Shown piece after piece: positions 1-7,735 of a stretch of DNA of 64,000 nucleotides. Positions within the stretch are counted from its first letter, which is position 1. The number at the start of each line of letters is the position of its first letter. The stretch is from Flagellimonas maritima. Lineage in GTDB: Bacteria > Bacteroidota > Bacteroidia > Flavobacteriales > Flavobacteriaceae. The notes under the pieces are model-generated. The model ran no database searches and was not told the DNA's origin. It saw only the letters and a list, made by a program, of their open reading frames with translations. Where the stretch lies: assembly GCF_003269425.1 (NCBI RefSeq), contig NZ_CP030104.1, positions 2,041,501-2,105,500 on the forward strand. Reading direction: 5' to 3'. The position numbers and the translations under genes are program-made.

Positions 1-619
1 ATTCCCCATCTGTTATTCCTTTCTCAAGGGGGATATCCAAATCGGATATTTCTTTTTTAAACGGATAATTTCCGCTGCCATGCATTGAAAATGTAAAAAC
101 CGAATCGTCATCCTGAAATATTTTAGCCGTACCATTGCCCTGGTGTACATCTAAATCCACAATCAATATTTTTTGTGCCAAACCCTCATTTTGAAGAAAC
201 TTGGCACCAATGGCTTGATCGTTCAGCATGCAGAATGCTTCACCTCGGTTGGAATAAGCATGGTGTGTGCCTCCCGCAATGTTCATGGCTATGCCATGCT
301 CCAAAGCAAATTCACAGCCTTTTATGGTGCCGTCCGCTATAATCCGCTCCCTTTGTACCAGCTCATTACTTAATGGAAAACCTATTTTTCGGGCGGCGCT
401 TGGTTTAATGTCTAGATTGATGAGCTTGTTATAGTATTCCTCTTCATGTGCCGCTAAAATGACAGTATCGTTCGGAGTTCCTGGTTGAAAAAAATTAGCA
501 TCATCACAGGTGCCTTCATGCAACAATTGCTGCGGTAAAAGATCGTATTTGATCATGGGAAAGCGATGACCCTCTGGTAAAGGATGCTTATAAATAGGAT
601 GAAAGGCAATTTTGAGCAT
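1..619 (-). CDS. Histone deacetylase family protein (AcuC/HDAC-like), partial
   Basis: The gene starts at 619 and runs off the left edge, so about 206 codons are visible with no stop. The translation begins MLKIAFHPIYKHPLP and carries the hallmarks of the arginase/deacetylase fold: GGTHHA near residues 116-121 and DLDVHQGNGT near 153-163, whose Asp and His residues bind the catalytic Zn and shape the active site. These enzymes hydrolyse acyl-lysine or related acetyl-amide bonds in the cytoplasm; the bacterial substrate is usually unknown (AcuC acts on acetyl-CoA synthetase in Bacillus). The ATG lies 7 bp after the tex stop, so it is probably co-transcribed with tex. The family call is firm; the substrate is not. 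Confidence 0.9.
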   Translation of the reverse strand, partial: MLKIAFHPIYKHPLPEGHRFPMIKYDLLPQQLLHEGTCDDANFFQPGTPNDTVILAAHEEEYYNKLINLDIKPSAARKIGFPLSNELVQRERIIADGTIKGCEFALEHGIAMNIAGGTHHAYSNRGEAFCMLNDQAIGAKFLQNEGLAQKILIVDLDVHQGNGTAKIFQDDDSVFTFSMHGSGNYPFKKEISDLDIPLEKGITDGE

Positions 620-626
620 TATAAAA

Positions 627-2756
627 TCAATCTTTTTTGTGCAACGCCAATTGAATACGTTTTCTCGGTACATCAACATCCAAAACTTTTACTACGATTT
701 GCTGATGCAAACTGACATGCGCATTTACATCTTTCACAAAAGAATCGGATAGGTTCGAAACATGGATAAGACCACTTTCTTTGATGCCAATATCCACAAA
801 ACACCCAAAATTGGTAATATTGTTGACAATTCCAGGTAACAATTGGCCTTGCTGTAAATCGGTAATTTGCTTGATATTTTGATTGAAGGTGAAAAGCTTT
901 GCTTTTTCCCTACGGTCCAGCCCCGGTCGTTTCAACTCTTCTAGAATATCCTTCAAGGTCGGCATTCCAACGGTGTTCGTGCAATACGATTCTAAATCTA
1001 TCTGTTGTATGACAGCTTCGTTTTGAACAATAGCTGATACCGCTATCCCTTTGTCCTTGGCCATTTTTGAAACAATAGGATAACTTTCAGGATGCACCGC
1101 GGAATCATCCAAAGGATTGATGCCATCTTTTATGCGTAAGAATCCAGCACCCTGCTCAAAGGCTTTACCGCCCAAACGGGGAACTTTTTTAATTTCTTCC
1201 CTGCTCTTAAAGGCACCGTTTTCATTTCTATAAGCGACTATATTTTCGGCAAGTTTAGGTCCAATACCGGATACATAGCTAAGTAAAGGAACGCTAGCGG
1301 TGTTTATGTTCACACCAACAGTGTTTACGCAACTTTCCACGACCGTATTCAACGAAGTTTTGAGTTTTGTCTGATCCACATCGTGCTGGTATTGTCCTAC
1401 ACCGATGGATTTTGCATCTATTTTGACCAATTCCGCCAATGGATCGGCCAAACGGCGACCAATAGAAACCGCTCCCCGTACGGTAACATCGTAATTGGGA
1501 AATTCGTCCCGTGCTATTTTTGAAGCTGAATAAATAGAGGCACCCGCCTCGCTGACCACAAATACTTCAATAGGGTTTTTAAAGGATATTCGCTTTACCA
1601 ATCGTTCCGTTTCGCGCGATGCCGTTCCGTTTCCTATGGCAATAGCTTCAATTTTGTGCGCATCCACCAAAGAACTTATTTTTTTAATGGCATCCGAACT
1701 TTTGTTTTGGGGCGCATGGGGATAAATGGTTTCGTTGTGCTTTAAATCTCCCTGCGCGTCCAGGCAAACCACCTTGCATCCTGTTCTAAAACCAGGGTCT
1801 ATGGCCAAAATTCGCTTCTCGCCCAAAGGCGCACCAAGCAACAATTGTTTTAAGTTCTTGGAAAAAACCTGAATAGCATCGGTATCCGCTTTTTCTTTGG
1901 CATTTCTTAGAAGCTCACTGGACAAGGAAGGGAACAACAATCGTTTGTAAGCATCGGCAATGGCAAATTTAATTTGAACGGTACAGGCATTGTCCGATTT
2001 TATGATGCGCCTCTCCATGTTGTCGAGTGCCCTATCATGATCAATTTCAATTTTTACACGGATAAAACCTTCTTTTTCCGCTCTTAGGATGGCTAAGAAT
2101 CGATGCGAAGGACATCGGTTAAGTGATTCGCTCCAATCAAAATAATCTCGGAATTTTTGGGCTTTTTCGTCATCTTTTTTTGTTTTGACAACCTTTGTAG
2201 TAACCAAGGCATGTCGCTCCAATTGATTTCGTAGTTGGTTGCGGATATCCGTACGTTCATTGATCCATTCTGCTATAATATGGCGAGCACCTTCCAGTGC
2301 ATCATCCTCATTAATGATTTCATTACTGAGATATTTGGAAGCAATAAATTCGATTTCATCGCTTTTTTGGGCCATGATGATTTTTGCCAAAGGTTCAAGC
2401 CCCTGTTTTCTGGCAGTCTCCGCTTTTGTTTTTTTACTTTTTTTAAAGGGAAGGTATATATCTTCCAATGTAGCTAAATCGATGCAGTTCTCAAACTTTC
2501 TTTTTAAGTCGGGAGTGAGTGCCCCTTGTTCGTCAACTGCTTTAATGACGGCCTGCTTTCTCTTTTCAAGTGCCTCAAATTGGGTTTTAAACTTTACGAT
2601 TTCTCCTACTTGTACTTCGTCCAGATTACCCGTACGTTCTTTTCGATATCTGGATATAAAGGGAATGGTACAATCTTCGTTCAATAGTGCAACGGTATTT
2701 TCAATACTTTTTTCTGAAAGATGTGTTTGTTTTAGAATATAGGGGATGAGTTGCAT
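627..2756 (-). CDS. tex: Tex family RNA-binding transcription accessory protein
   Basis: At 709 residues this is close to the usual length of Tex. In order: a helical Tex N-terminal region (about 1-185), an RNase H-fold YqgF-like domain starting near residue 315 with ILAIDPGFRTG, helix-hairpin-helix motifs near 490-550 (YVSGIGPKLAENI), and a C-terminal S1 RNA-binding domain from about 634 (NFGCFVDIG, GLIHVSNLSD). Tex binds nucleic acid and associates with transcribing RNA polymerase; its exact role outside a few model species is unsettled. The ATG at 2756 matches the family N-terminus (MQLIPYILKQ). The deacetylase-like gene follows 7 bp downstream. Confidence 0.95.
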   Translation of the reverse strand: MQLIPYILKQTHLSEKSIENTVALLNEDCTIPFISRYRKERTGNLDEVQVGEIVKFKTQFEALEKRKQAVIKAVDEQGALTPDLKRKFENCIDLATLEDIYLPFKKSKKTKAETARKQGLEPLAKIIMAQKSDEIEFIASKYLSNEIINEDDALEGARHIIAEWINERTDIRNQLRNQLERHALVTTKVVKTKKDDEKAQKFRDYFDWSESLNRCPSHRFLAILRAEKEGFIRVKIEIDHDRALDNMERRIIKSDNACTVQIKFAIADAYKRLLFPSLSSELLRNAKEKADTDAIQVFSKNLKQLLLGAPLGEKRILAIDPGFRTGCKVVCLDAQGDLKHNETIYPHAPQNKSSDAIKKISSLVDAHKIEAIAIGNGTASRETERLVKRISFKNPIEVFVVSEAGASIYSASKIARDEFPNYDVTVRGAVSIGRRLADPLAELVKIDAKSIGVGQYQHDVDQTKLKTSLNTVVESCVNTVGVNINTASVPLLSYVSGIGPKLAENIVAYRNENGAFKSREEIKKVPRLGGKAFEQGAGFLRIKDGINPLDDSAVHPESYPIVSKMAKDKGIAVSAIVQNEAVIQQIDLESYCTNTVGMPTLKDILEELKRPGLDRREKAKLFTFNQNIKQITDLQQGQLLPGIVNNITNFGCFVDIGIKESGLIHVSNLSDSFVKDVNAHVSLHQQIVVKVLDVDVPRKRIQLALHKKD

Positions 2757-3025
2757 GGATTCTTAGTGATGTGTATTTATTCTTTTAGAAATCAGTAGAT
2801 GGTTACCTATTGAAATTTATGGTTTTTCAACAAATGTCAGATTAAAGCTGTCTTTGTCGACAAACAGGCGCAATTGAAACCTACTTTGGACGGACGAACA
2901 GTTCTCGACTGCGCTCGAACCGACAATATTGAATATTTTAAAAATTTGATAATCAATTCATTATAAATTATTTTCAGTACGTATTTATCTACTGAACTCT
3001 ATACTCTTTTTTTGATAGGCTGAAG
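2757..3025. other. Intergenic stretch without a gene
   Basis: No credible coding region or RNA gene is seen on either strand between tex and the GIY-YIG cassette. The only recognisable structure is one hairpin repeat unit at 2901-2920. Confidence 0.6.
2901..2920 (-). repeat. Hairpin repeat unit, short form, solitary
   Basis: Arms GTTC and GAAC are perfectly complementary and enclose TCGACTGCGCTC, the reverse complement of the family core GAGCGCAGTCGA. The core is identical to the two copies bounding the GIY-YIG cassette at 3026-3418. It is inverted relative to the copy at 3026-3050, about 105 bp away. Confidence 0.85.
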
Positions 3026-3050
3026 TGTCATATCGAGCGCAGTCGAGATG
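3026..3050 (+). repeat. Left inverted repeat of GIY-YIG cassette 1
   Basis: Contains core GAGCGCAGTCGA in forward orientation flanked by ATC and GAT. It pairs with 3394-3418 with a single mismatch over 25 bp. Confidence 0.9.
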
Positions 3051-3057
3051 TTGTACA

Positions 3058-3375
3058 CTAATCATCCGGTTGATATTTTGAGTGTGTAGCATTTCGGCAT
3101 TCGGCCAAAATTTTTAGTAGATTGAAATCTCCGCTTGCTAAAGCTAGCTTCTTTTTTGCACTCCATTTTTTGATTTTCTTTTCAAAATAAATTGCTTGTA
3201 TCACATTATTGAATTCTTGTTTGAAAATCAGTTGTACGGGTCTTCTTTTATAAGTAAAGCTTTGTGGTTTCAATCCTTTTTGATGTTCTTCGAATCTTCG
3301 ATTGAAGTCATTGGTGATTCCTGTGTAGGTTGAACCATCGGAACATAACAAGATGTAGACATAATATCTGAACAT
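3058..3375 (-). CDS. Single-domain GIY-YIG endonuclease-like protein
   Basis: The 105-residue product is one GIY-YIG domain of the small UPF0213/URI type. Visible landmarks are VYI near the N-terminus, YTG about ten residues later, ITND, an Arg pair followed by EEH, and a Glu in YFEKKIKKW that fits the metal-binding catalytic position. GIY-YIG domains cut DNA using one divalent metal; the substrates of these stand-alone proteins are mostly unknown. The gene is not part of a housekeeping operon but sits alone between near-identical inverted repeats, and a related gene at 24320-24616 sits in the same arrangement. I infer that it either mobilises or is carried by this repeat family. It could also be an ordinary repair-type nuclease that happens to lie between repeats. 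Confidence 0.9.
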   Translation of the reverse strand: MFRYYVYILLCSDGSTYTGITNDFNRRFEEHQKGLKPQSFTYKRRPVQLIFKQEFNNVIQAIYFEKKIKKWSAKKKLALASGDFNLLKILAECRNATHSKYQPDD

Positions 3376-3393
3376 TCAACTTTTTTCAGCATG

Positions 3394-3418
3394 CATCTCG
3401 ACTGCGCTCGATGTGACA
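3394..3418 (-). repeat. Right inverted repeat of GIY-YIG cassette 1
   Basis: Reverse-orientation copy of the hairpin unit (core TCGACTGCGCTC between CATC and GATG), 20 bp from the metG stop codon. It matches 3026-3050 at 24 of 25 positions when inverted. Confidence 0.9.
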
Positions 3419-3438
3419 TACATATACAATTATTGGAA

Positions 3439-5595
3439 TTAATTTATACCCTCACCATTCCCAACTCCATCCTCATCTGGGTTCACAAATACCAATTTTC
3501 CTTCTTTGTTCTCCGTCATCAAAATCATCCCCTCACTTTCAACCCCACGTAATTTTCTAGGTGCCAGATTTACCAAAACGGTTACTTTTTTGCCTATAAT
3601 TTCTTCAGGTGTAAAACTCTCTGCAATTCCTGAAACAATGGTTAGGGTATCTAAGCCCGTATCCACTTTTAACACTAAAAGTTTATTGGCTTTCGGCATT
3701 TTTTCTGCCGCTATGATGGTGCCTACTCGCATATCCAGCTTCGTAAAGTCATCAAAGGTAATGGTGTCTTTTTGTCTTGCAATTTCTTTTTCCATTTGAC
3801 TTGTGCTGAGCTCTGTCGAAGCATTCGCCTTTTTGGTAGCTTCAAGTTTTGCCAATTGCACTTCAATTTCTTTGTCCTCCACTTTACGGAACAACAATTC
3901 ACTTTTATTGATTTGATGTCCCGATTGGATAAGGGTTTCTTCTTTTTCAATAGTACTCCAAGAAGACTCGAAAGTGTTTTTTGTGCTATTTTCGGTATGG
4001 TCGCTGAGCCTTTCGACTTTGCTCAAGACTGGCGTAGTGGAAGCGATATTGAGTATGTTTTTAAGCTTTTTGGATGTAAACGGCAAAAAAGGTTCGCTCA
4101 AAATTGCTAAACCAGTAGCAATCTGAAGTGCAACGAACATCACTGTTTTGGTACGTTTTTCATCAGTTTTAATGAGCTTCCAAGGCTCTTCATCGGCCAA
4201 ATACTTATTGCCCAATCGCGCCAAGTTCATTAATTCTTGACTTGCTTCCCTAAATCTATAGCGTTCCAGGGAACTGGAAATAAGCGCTGGAAAATTCCGT
4301 AAAGACTTCAGCGTTTCTTTGTCAATATCGTGGAATTCATCTGGGTAAGGAATTGCACCGTCATAATACTTATGGGTCAGAACCGCCACACGATTTATAA
4401 AATTGCCAAAAATGGCAACGAGTTCGTTATTGTTTCTCGCCTGAAAATCCTTCCAAGTAAAATCGTTATCCTTTGTTTCAGGGGCGTTGGCAGTCAATGT
4501 ATAGCGAAGCACATCTTCCATACCTGGAAATTCCTCCAAATACTCGTGTAGCCAAACCGCCCAATTTTTGGATGTTGATAGCTTGTTGCCTTCTAGGTTT
4601 AGAAATTCATTTGCAGGTACATTTTCCGGTAAGATAAAGTCACCATGTGCCTTAAGCATACTTGGAAAGATAATACAGTGAAAAACAATGTTGTCCTTAC
4701 CGATAAAGTGAAGCAGTTTACTCTCTTTATCTTTCCAATAGGGTTCCCAGTCCCTTCCTTCTCTTTGTGCCCATTCCTTTGTTGAAGAGATATATCCAAT
4801 GGGAGCATCGAACCAAACATAGAGCACCTTTCCTTCGCCACCTTCAACAGGTACGGGAATTCCCCAATCCAGATCGCGCGTAACGGCACGTGGCTTTAGA
4901 CCGTCATCTATCCAAGATTTACATTGCCCGTAGACATTGGGTTTCCAATCGTTTTTGTGGCCTTCCAAAATCCATTTTTTTAAAAAATCTTCATAACGGT
5001 CCAATGGTAAAAACCAATGTTTGGTCCTTTTCAATATTGGGATTGCTCCTGTTATCGTAGATTTTGGATTGATTAGATCAGTAGCGTTTAGGGATGAACC
5101 ACAATTTTCGCACTGATCCCCATAAGCCTCTTCATATCCGCATTTTGGACAAGTACCCGTAACAAATCGATCTGCCAAAAACTGCTTGGCTTCATCATCA
5201 TAAAGTTGTTCCGTAACCTCTTCTATAAAATCTCCTTGATGATATAGTTTTTCAAAGAAATCCGATGCGGTTTTATGATGAATTTCTGCCGATGTACGGG
5301 AATAATTATCAAAGGAAATTCCAAAATCAACAAAAGACTTTTTAATAATTTCATGGTACCTGTCAATAATTTCCTTTGGGGTAACGCCTTCTTTTTTGGC
5401 CCTCATGGGGATCGCCACTCCATGTTCATCGCTACCGCAGATAAAAGCTACATCTTTCCCCTGCAATCTTTGGTATCGCGCGTAGATATCCGCAGGGACA
5501 TAAACCCCGGCCAAATGACCAATATGGATGGGGCCATTGGTATAGGGCAGCGCTGCGGTAATGGTATATCTTGATGATGATGAAGTCTGAGACAT
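3439..5595 (-). CDS. metG: Methionyl-tRNA synthetase with C-terminal tRNA-binding domain
   Basis: Charges tRNA-Met with methionine in the cytosol. Class I landmarks are visible: HIGH at residues 24-27, a zinc knuckle with CPKC and CENC pairs near 148-167, and the KMSKS-type loop KLSTSK near 338. A C-terminal EMAPII/Trbp111-like OB fold from about 617 ([14 protein letters not shown]) binds tRNA and mediates dimerisation. The linker between the anticodon-binding helices and the OB fold is unusual: two units of the dispersed hairpin repeat are read in frame (residues about 517-532, [13 protein letters not shown], and 591-598, ASTELSTS). Because they lie in a flexible linker they should not disturb catalysis. 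The gene is monocistronic or nearly so, with GIY-YIG cassette 1 directly downstream. Confidence 0.97.
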   Translation of the reverse strand: MSQTSSSSRYTITAALPYTNGPIHIGHLAGVYVPADIYARYQRLQGKDVAFICGSDEHGVAIPMRAKKEGVTPKEIIDRYHEIIKKSFVDFGISFDNYSRTSAEIHHKTASDFFEKLYHQGDFIEEVTEQLYDDEAKQFLADRFVTGTCPKCGYEEAYGDQCENCGSSLNATDLINPKSTITGAIPILKRTKHWFLPLDRYEDFLKKWILEGHKNDWKPNVYGQCKSWIDDGLKPRAVTRDLDWGIPVPVEGGEGKVLYVWFDAPIGYISSTKEWAQREGRDWEPYWKDKESKLLHFIGKDNIVFHCIIFPSMLKAHGDFILPENVPANEFLNLEGNKLSTSKNWAVWLHEYLEEFPGMEDVLRYTLTANAPETKDNDFTWKDFQARNNNELVAIFGNFINRVAVLTHKYYDGAIPYPDEFHDIDKETLKSLRNFPALISSSLERYRFREASQELMNLARLGNKYLADEEPWKLIKTDEKRTKTVMFVALQIATGLAILSEPFLPFTSKKLKNILNIASTTPVLSKVERLSDHTENSTKNTFESSWSTIEKEETLIQSGHQINKSELLFRKVEDKEIEVQLAKLEATKKANASTELSTSQMEKEIARQKDTITFDDFTKLDMRVGTIIAAEKMPKANKLLVLKVDTGLDTLTIVSGIAESFTPEEIIGKKVTVLVNLAPRKLRGVESEGMILMTENKEGKLVFVNPDEDGVGNGEGIN
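3802..3825 (+). repeat. Hairpin repeat unit, short form, in frame inside metG
   Basis: Core GAGCTCTGTCGA with arms TGTGCT and AGCATT; only the inner four bases of each arm still pair, so this copy is decayed. It is 24 bp long, exactly eight metG codons. Confidence 0.65.
4000..4047 (+). repeat. Hairpin repeat unit, long form, in frame inside metG
   Basis: A 36-nt interior runs from GAGCCTTTCGACTTTGCTC to GGCGTAGTGGA between arms GTCGCT and AGCGAT; the five inner bases of each arm are perfectly complementary. The 48 bp equal sixteen metG codons. The interior aligns with the two long-form copies inside mfd. Confidence 0.85.
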
Positions 5596-5783
5596 GTACT
5601 ATTTAGATTAAGCCTCAAAAATACAGAATTTCATTAGAGTGGTTCTATCCTTTATGTGAAGTAGTTAGTGAATGTACCGACATCGAAAACAGTATTAATT
5701 TTTAGTTGGAAATTTAAATATTCCAAATATTATAAGAATACACTTATAAAAATTGATACCATGAGTACTGGTAATCCTAAAAA

Positions 5784-5921
5784 ATGAAGAAACTTGAGAA
5801 ATTTAAATCCATCTTAAAAGAGGAAAAAGAAGAAATGACCAAAATCTACAAAAACAAAAATCATGAAGTGAAGAAGGCGTTATCTTTTAAAACAGATAAT
5901 AACAAACCCAAGTTGACTTAA
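5784..5921 (+). CDS. Possible small basic protein, 45 residues
   Basis: ATG to TAA reads MKKLEKFKSILKEEKEEM at its N-terminus and is rich in Lys and Glu, likely a single charged helix. I recognise no family. An eight-codon reading frame (5761-5787, MSTGNPKK) ends in a TGA that overlaps this ATG, as in a translationally coupled leader. It lies alone between metG and the DUF1501 gene, pointing toward the latter, and ends just before a hairpin. Low complexity and AT-rich surroundings mean it may be a chance frame. Confidence 0.35.
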   Translation: MKKLEKFKSILKEEKEEMTKIYKNKNHEVKKALSFKTDNNKPKLT

Positions 5922-5931
5922 AAAAAGGAAA

Positions 5932-5983
5932 CCTCCGAATAATGCATTCCTAATTATGGGGTGGGGAGATGCACTATCGGAGG
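5932..5983 (-). terminator. Hairpin terminator downstream of the DUF1501 gene
   Basis: CCTCCGA at 5932-5938 pairs with TCGGAGG at 5977-5983, extended by TGCAT/ATGCA with one bulge and one mismatch. Read on the minus strand the stem is followed by TTTCCTTTTTTT, as expected for a terminator of the gene ending at 6012. Confidence 0.55.
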
Positions 5984-6011
5984 ATTCTGGAATGTTAGTG
6001 TTATACTTTTT

Positions 6012-7724
6012 CTACATTATCATTACGGATTTACTCATTCTCTGGTCCCCGACCTGAATTTGATAAATATATTTTCCAGTAGATAAGCTGTCGCGCATTC
6101 GTTCCCTGATATTAATTTCTGCGGAACCTTCCATCATCATTTCATTGAAAACAGTTCCTACATTTTGACCAAGAATATTATATAGCTGAATATCAACATG
6201 GGCCGCAACGGGCATTTCCAGGTAAATATGGGGGTTTCTTTCAGATGGATAATAGGGTTTGTGGACAATCGTATTCAGTAATTCTGGATTAGGTTCCATG
6301 CTATCAGGACTTGGTGGAGTCTCTGGTAATGTTGGCGGATCATTATCCATGGCTATATCGGGGAAATCCGTGCCACTACAATTGAAGCCGAGATTTACCG
6401 GGGCGTAAGGGTGATTTAATAAATGCTGTTCCACCAATGGAATGGGAACACATAGCCATTCGGCAAGAACCGTAGCATATAGATCCCTAAAATCCATGGT
6501 ATAATCCAAATTTCCACGACTGTTAGGGCTATCCAATGATGGGTGTTCCCCTACAAAAGCACTTCCCTTTAATCCTGACCCAAAAAATAGTGTGGGCGCA
6601 GCTTTTCCATGATCTGTTCCTGTAGAGCCATTTTCAAAAATTCTACGTCCAAATTCAGAGAAAGTCATACTCAATACCTGTTCGTCCTGATTGGTAAAGG
6701 CGATGTCTTCGTAAAAATTGTTTATTGCTATCGAAAGATTTGACATCAATCGTTCGTGAACAAGAGGTTGATTACCGTGGGTATCAAAACCTCCCATGGA
6801 AATCATATATACTTTGGTGCCCAGATTTCCTTTAATCAGTCTGGCCAACAAAGCCAATTGTCTTGCAAAACCGTTCTCTTGGTATTCGACTTGATTTTGT
6901 CCTCTTTCGTATGCTTCGTGTATTTTCCCTGCATATTCGTAGGTTGTATTGGCAACGCCTCTTAAAAATTTAAGTTGGTCACCGTACATACAGTTATCAA
7001 AAGGTGCATTTTCAATATCATAAAAAGACCCGGTTTCGGCAATTTCTTCCAGTTGGTCCACATTATTCGTTACAAAGGCATAGTTGGTCTCTTCACCTTG
7101 AAAGACCAAGTTGGCCAAATTTCCAATTTGAATTGCTGCAGGAGCTTCCGGTGGATTGATTAAATAATTAGGATAAATATTCTCAAAATGCCTTCCCATC
7201 CAGCCTGTATTCAGTCCCGAAAAACCGGTACTGGTTAAATCGGTATTCGCAAAAATATCGGATCCTGTAAAGTGTGACAGACTTTGGCGTTCGTAACCTA
7301 CTCCATGTACCGCTTTAAATTGACCTTCGCCCCAAAGAGGCTCTAAGGCACTCATATACGTAGGTACACCGAAATCATCCGTAAGTTTTAAGACCTTACT
7401 TTCTGGAATGTAGATATTAGGTCTTGCATTGGCATAGGTATCATATTGTTGAATAGGAATAACAGTACTTAATCCATCGTTACCTCCTGAAAGTCTTATT
7501 AAAATAAGAATATTATCAGTTTCAGCTGCTGCAATTGCAGAGGTTAAAGGAGAAGGTCCAGATGCAGTAAGTAAGTTGCTTCCCAAAAACATGGAGCCAG
7601 ACCCGGCTATACCCAAAGCTTGAAGGAAAGAACGTCTGCTCCAGTTTTTATGTTCCAAATCATGGCCTTCGTGTTCTAGGCCTTTATATGGTGTAGTATC
7701 GTGATCGTGATGAGTATCGCACAT
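6012..7724 (-). CDS. DUF1501 domain protein with Tat signal and T9SS type A tail
   Basis: A 570-residue protein. Residues 29-34 read SRRSFL followed by a hydrophobic stretch (ALGIAGSGSMFLG), a twin-arginine signal placed after an acidic, His-rich N-terminus. The middle is the DUF1501 sulfatase/phosphatase-like domain (ILIRLSGGNDGLSTVIPI; SMGGFDTHGNQ; SEFGRRIFENGSTGTDHGKA). The last ~80 residues resemble a T9SS type A sorting domain (HVDIQLYNILGQNV, then LSTGKYIYQIQVGDQRMSKS), so the protein is probably carried to the cell surface. It lies 11 bp after the DUF1800 gene, its usual partner in Bacteroidota and Planctomycetes. The biochemical role of the pair is unknown. Confidence 0.9.
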   Translation of the reverse strand: MCDTHHDHDTTPYKGLEHEGHDLEHKNWSRRSFLQALGIAGSGSMFLGSNLLTASGPSPLTSAIAAAETDNILILIRLSGGNDGLSTVIPIQQYDTYANARPNIYIPESKVLKLTDDFGVPTYMSALEPLWGEGQFKAVHGVGYERQSLSHFTGSDIFANTDLTSTGFSGLNTGWMGRHFENIYPNYLINPPEAPAAIQIGNLANLVFQGEETNYAFVTNNVDQLEEIAETGSFYDIENAPFDNCMYGDQLKFLRGVANTTYEYAGKIHEAYERGQNQVEYQENGFARQLALLARLIKGNLGTKVYMISMGGFDTHGNQPLVHERLMSNLSIAINNFYEDIAFTNQDEQVLSMTFSEFGRRIFENGSTGTDHGKAAPTLFFGSGLKGSAFVGEHPSLDSPNSRGNLDYTMDFRDLYATVLAEWLCVPIPLVEQHLLNHPYAPVNLGFNCSGTDFPDIAMDNDPPTLPETPPSPDSMEPNPELLNTIVHKPYYPSERNPHIYLEMPVAAHVDIQLYNILGQNVGTVFNEMMMEGSAEINIRERMRDSLSTGKYIYQIQVGDQRMSKSVMIM

Positions 7725-7735
7725 AGTAGTAGGGG

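Larger units (their letters stand above)
3026..3418 (-). mobile_element. Putative GIY-YIG cassette 1 bounded by inverted hairpin repeats
   Basis: A 393-bp unit. Its ends, 3026-3050 and 3394-3418, are 25-bp inverted copies of one another matching at 24 positions (TGTCA, one variable base, ATCGAGCGCAG, TCGAGATG). One complete GIY-YIG gene fills the inside: its stop lies 7 bp from the left repeat and its ATG 18 bp from the right repeat. A second cassette with the same plan is at 24290-24749. No target-site duplication was recognised. Mobility is inferred from this arrangement and from copies of the repeat elsewhere. Confidence 0.6.

Noticed and set aside
2239..2742. Long open frame antisense to tex (167 codons)
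   Set aside because: Shadow of the tex coding sequence; no recognisable protein features.
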